Origin: Ruminococcaceae bacterium UBA1734
GTDB lineage: Bacteria; Bacillota; Clostridia; Oscillospirales; Acutalibacteraceae
Direction: 5' to 3'
Length of the DNA stretch: 6,887 nt
Assembly (NCBI GenBank): GCA_002315765.1
Contig: DCIE01000074.1
Location: forward strand, 1 to 6,887
The notes under the pieces were generated by a model. The model saw nothing but the letters and a program-made list of their open reading frames with translations, had not been told where the DNA came from and made no database searches. Position numbers and translations under genes: made by a program. This document shows, in pieces, positions 5,634 to 6,887 of this stretch; position 1 is the stretch's first letter, and every line of letters starts with the position of its first letter.

Positions 5634-6275
5634 ATGAAAAATATTATTAAGTTTTTGGCATTGTTTCTCGTACTGATTATGTGTTTTTCCATAGGCGCTT
5701 ATGCCCTATCCAAGATGGGTTCTACCGGAAGCGAGGTCAAAAAAATACAACAAGCCCTTAAAGACAAAGGTTATTACACGGGAAGTGTTGACGGAATTTT
5801 CGGAACAAAGACCAAAAACGCCGTAATTAAATTTCAAAAGGCAAAAGGTCTCACCGCTGACGGTATTGCCGGAAAGAAAACCTTATCGGCCCTTGGCATA
5901 ACCTCATCGAGCAGTAGTTCTTCCTCCTCAGATTATAATCTTCTTGCAAGGCTTATTTCAGCCGAGGCCCGTGGAGAAAGTTATTTGGGGCAAGTTGCCG
6001 TGGGTGCGGTTGTTTTAAACCGTGTAGAGCATCCCTCCTTCCCTGATTCGGTATCAGGTGTTATTTATCAAAAGGGTGCATTTTCCTGTCTTAGCGACGG
6101 ACAATTTTATAAACCCGTCAGCGACAGTGCTTACAAGGCCGCAAGAGACGCACTAAACGGTGTGGACCCCAGCGGAGGAGCAATATATTATTACAATCCC
6201 AAAAAATCCACAAGTAAATGGATATTATCCCGAAAAAAAATAACTACCATCGGCGAACACATTTTTTGCATATAA
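5634..6275 (+). CDS. sleB: Spore cortex-lytic enzyme SleB
   Basis: SleB is a secreted lytic transglycosylase that degrades the spore cortex peptidoglycan during germination. The 213-residue protein begins with a signal peptide: basic Lys2 and Lys6, a hydrophobic core at 7-20, and a likely AYA cleavage site at 22-24. A peptidoglycan-binding domain (PG_binding_1) covers about 28-88, with the YYTGSVDGIFG and FQKAKGLTADGIAG repeat motifs. A run of nine Ser (91-99) links it to the Hydrolase_2 (SleB/CwlJ) domain, about 103-213. Glu111 in SAEARGE is the likely catalytic acid, and VAVGAVVLNRV and GAFSC are typical. The ATG at 5634 is chosen over the one at 5598 because AAAGGTGG (5616-5623) precedes it by 10 nt and the signal peptide then starts properly; the 12 extra residues from 5598 have no ribosome site. 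It is divergent from spoIIE. The partner gene ypeB, usually directly downstream, is absent, since a terminator follows. Confidence 0.9.
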   Translation: MKNIIKFLALFLVLIMCFSIGAYALSKMGSTGSEVKKIQQALKDKGYYTGSVDGIFGTKTKNAVIKFQKAKGLTADGIAGKKTLSALGITSSSSSSSSSDYNLLARLISAEARGESYLGQVAVGAVVLNRVEHPSFPDSVSGVIYQKGAFSCLSDGQFYKPVSDSAYKAARDALNGVDPSGGAIYYYNPKKSTSKWILSRKKITTIGEHIFCI

Positions 6276-6283
6276 AGTTTACA

Positions 6284-6324
6284 AAAGCGCACTGCGAAAT
6301 CTTCCGCAATGCGCTTTGTTTTTT
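6284..6324 (+). terminator. Hairpin terminator after sleB, possibly bidirectional
   Basis: The arms at 6284-6296 and 6305-6317 pair at 12 of 13 positions (one C/A mismatch) around an 8-nt loop. GTTTTTT follows on the plus strand, a good intrinsic terminator 8 bases after the sleB stop codon. On the minus strand four T end the stem, so it may also stop the converging deacetylase transcript, though more weakly. Confidence 0.88.
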
Positions 6325-6332
6325 GTTATATA

Positions 6333-6887
6333 TTATTCGTATTCTTTTAATTGTGCGTCAAAAATCGGTCTTCCGCAGGGTAATTCCTTTTGACCGAAAG
6401 CCTCAAACAATTCTGTTAAGGTTACAAATTTATAACCCTGTTCGTTTAATTTTGCAAGAATTCTCTCTATACAACCTGCCGTACCCTTTGAATATCCGTG
6501 CATAAGCACGATTTGTCCGTCATAAGCATTTGTTACACATTTTTCTTCAATGCTTGAAGATGTGGTATCATTGTGCCAATCCCGCAAATCGGCAGGACCG
6601 AAGCTGCCATATATCATAGGAAATCCAAGTTCGCATATTGTTTCTCTGACCGTATCGTTTTCCTTAAGTCCCGAGGGCCTAAAGTACTTCATTTCCACGC
6701 CGAACTTATCCTTAACAACCTTATTAAGCTCCAGCACTTCTTTTTTAATTTCCTCTTTTGAAAGTCCGGTCAAATTGCTATGGTGATAGGAATGATTTGC
6801 AATTTCAAAATCTTCCTTAAGCAGTTCTTTTATTACATAATCGCCATGTTCCTCCATAGATGTTCCTATAATAAAAAATGTCGCCTT
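6333..6887 (-). CDS. Polysaccharide deacetylase (NodB homology), 5' end outside the window
   Basis: The frame stays open to the right edge. The ten codons before the internal Met read KATFFIIGTS, the typical strand after the first NodB motif, so the gene starts beyond 6887 and the ATG at 6857 is not its start. Of the family's metal-dependent N- or O-deacetylase motifs, the first (TFDDG) is off-window. The second is present as HSYHH (His32 and His36 of the visible 184 residues). The third is FRPSG (Arg70-Pro71), and Asp103-Trp104 may represent the fourth. His130 lies in the IVLMHG motif where ILLHD is common. The substrate is probably peptidoglycan or another amino-sugar polymer at the cell surface, but it cannot be determined; a signal peptide would lie off-window. 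The gene converges on sleB and shares its terminator. Among clostridia, close relatives include sporulation and cell-wall deacetylases as well as xylan/chitin enzymes. Confidence 0.88.
   Translation of the reverse strand, partial: KATFFIIGTSMEEHGDYVIKELLKEDFEIANHSYHHSNLTGLSKEEIKKEVLELNKVVKDKFGVEMKYFRPSGLKENDTVRETICELGFPMIYGSFGPADLRDWHNDTTSSSIEEKCVTNAYDGQIVLMHGYSKGTAGCIERILAKLNEQGYKFVTLTELFEAFGQKELPCGRPIFDAQLKEYE

Noticed and set aside
5904..5930. Poly-serine run in sleB as a slippage or phase-variation tract
   Set aside because: The nine Ser codons are mixed (TCA, TCG, AGC, AGT, TCT, TCC), so there is no simple DNA repeat; it is an ordinary domain linker.
1..6887. CRISPR array, transposon, prophage or defence/toxin system
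   Set aside because: No regularly spaced repeats, transposase/integrase motifs, terminal inverted repeats, toxin-antitoxin pair or phage genes were seen on either strand.

Overview
This AT-rich window looks like a chromosomal segment of an endospore-forming Firmicute, probably a clostridial (Eubacteriales-type) species. The evidence is a full-length SpoIIE sporulation phosphatase next to a SleB-type spore-cortex hydrolase, near-consensus sigma-A promoters, strong GGAGG-type ribosome binding sites and clostridial-style XRE regulators. The lineage call is an inference from gene content, not a database match.

Layout, left to right. (1) Positions 1-95 hold two divergent promoters. One leaves the window leftwards; the other drives an AlkD-like DNA alkylation repair glycosylase (96-755, +). 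(2) That gene converges with no spacer on an XRE regulator (756-1340, -). The regulator's C-terminal part is a desulfoferrodoxin/superoxide-reductase-like domain with one iron-ligand His replaced by Asp. (3) An intrinsic terminator (1407-1436) separates it from a 545-residue protein (1441-3078, -) in which an XRE DNA-binding domain is fused in frame to a complete GlmM-type phosphoglucosamine mutase. A perfect TTGACA-N17-TATAAT promoter precedes it. (4) spoIIE (3152-5458, -) follows, starting at TTG behind a promoter with a 21-bp spacer and a 0A-box-like site. (5) sleB (5634-6275, +) is divergent from spoIIE and ends at a hairpin terminator (6284-6324). (6) The 5'-truncated end of a polysaccharide deacetylase gene (6333-6887, -) converges on the same terminator. 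No stretch longer than 300 bases lacks a gene. I see no tRNA, rRNA, CRISPR array, mobile element or prophage gene.

How the genes relate. spoIIE, sleB, the GlmM fusion and the deacetylase all touch sporulation or peptidoglycan/cell-envelope metabolism. The most unusual part is the pair of adjacent genes in which an XRE helix-turn-helix is joined to an enzyme-type domain: superoxide-reductase-like in one, phosphoglucosamine mutase in the other. Their upstream regions share the 16-base pattern TTGAC-N3-ACTAAC-N-A. A regulator that is also an enzyme of amino-sugar/peptidoglycan precursor synthesis, sitting directly downstream of spoIIE without a visible terminator between them, is the best candidate here for something under-described.
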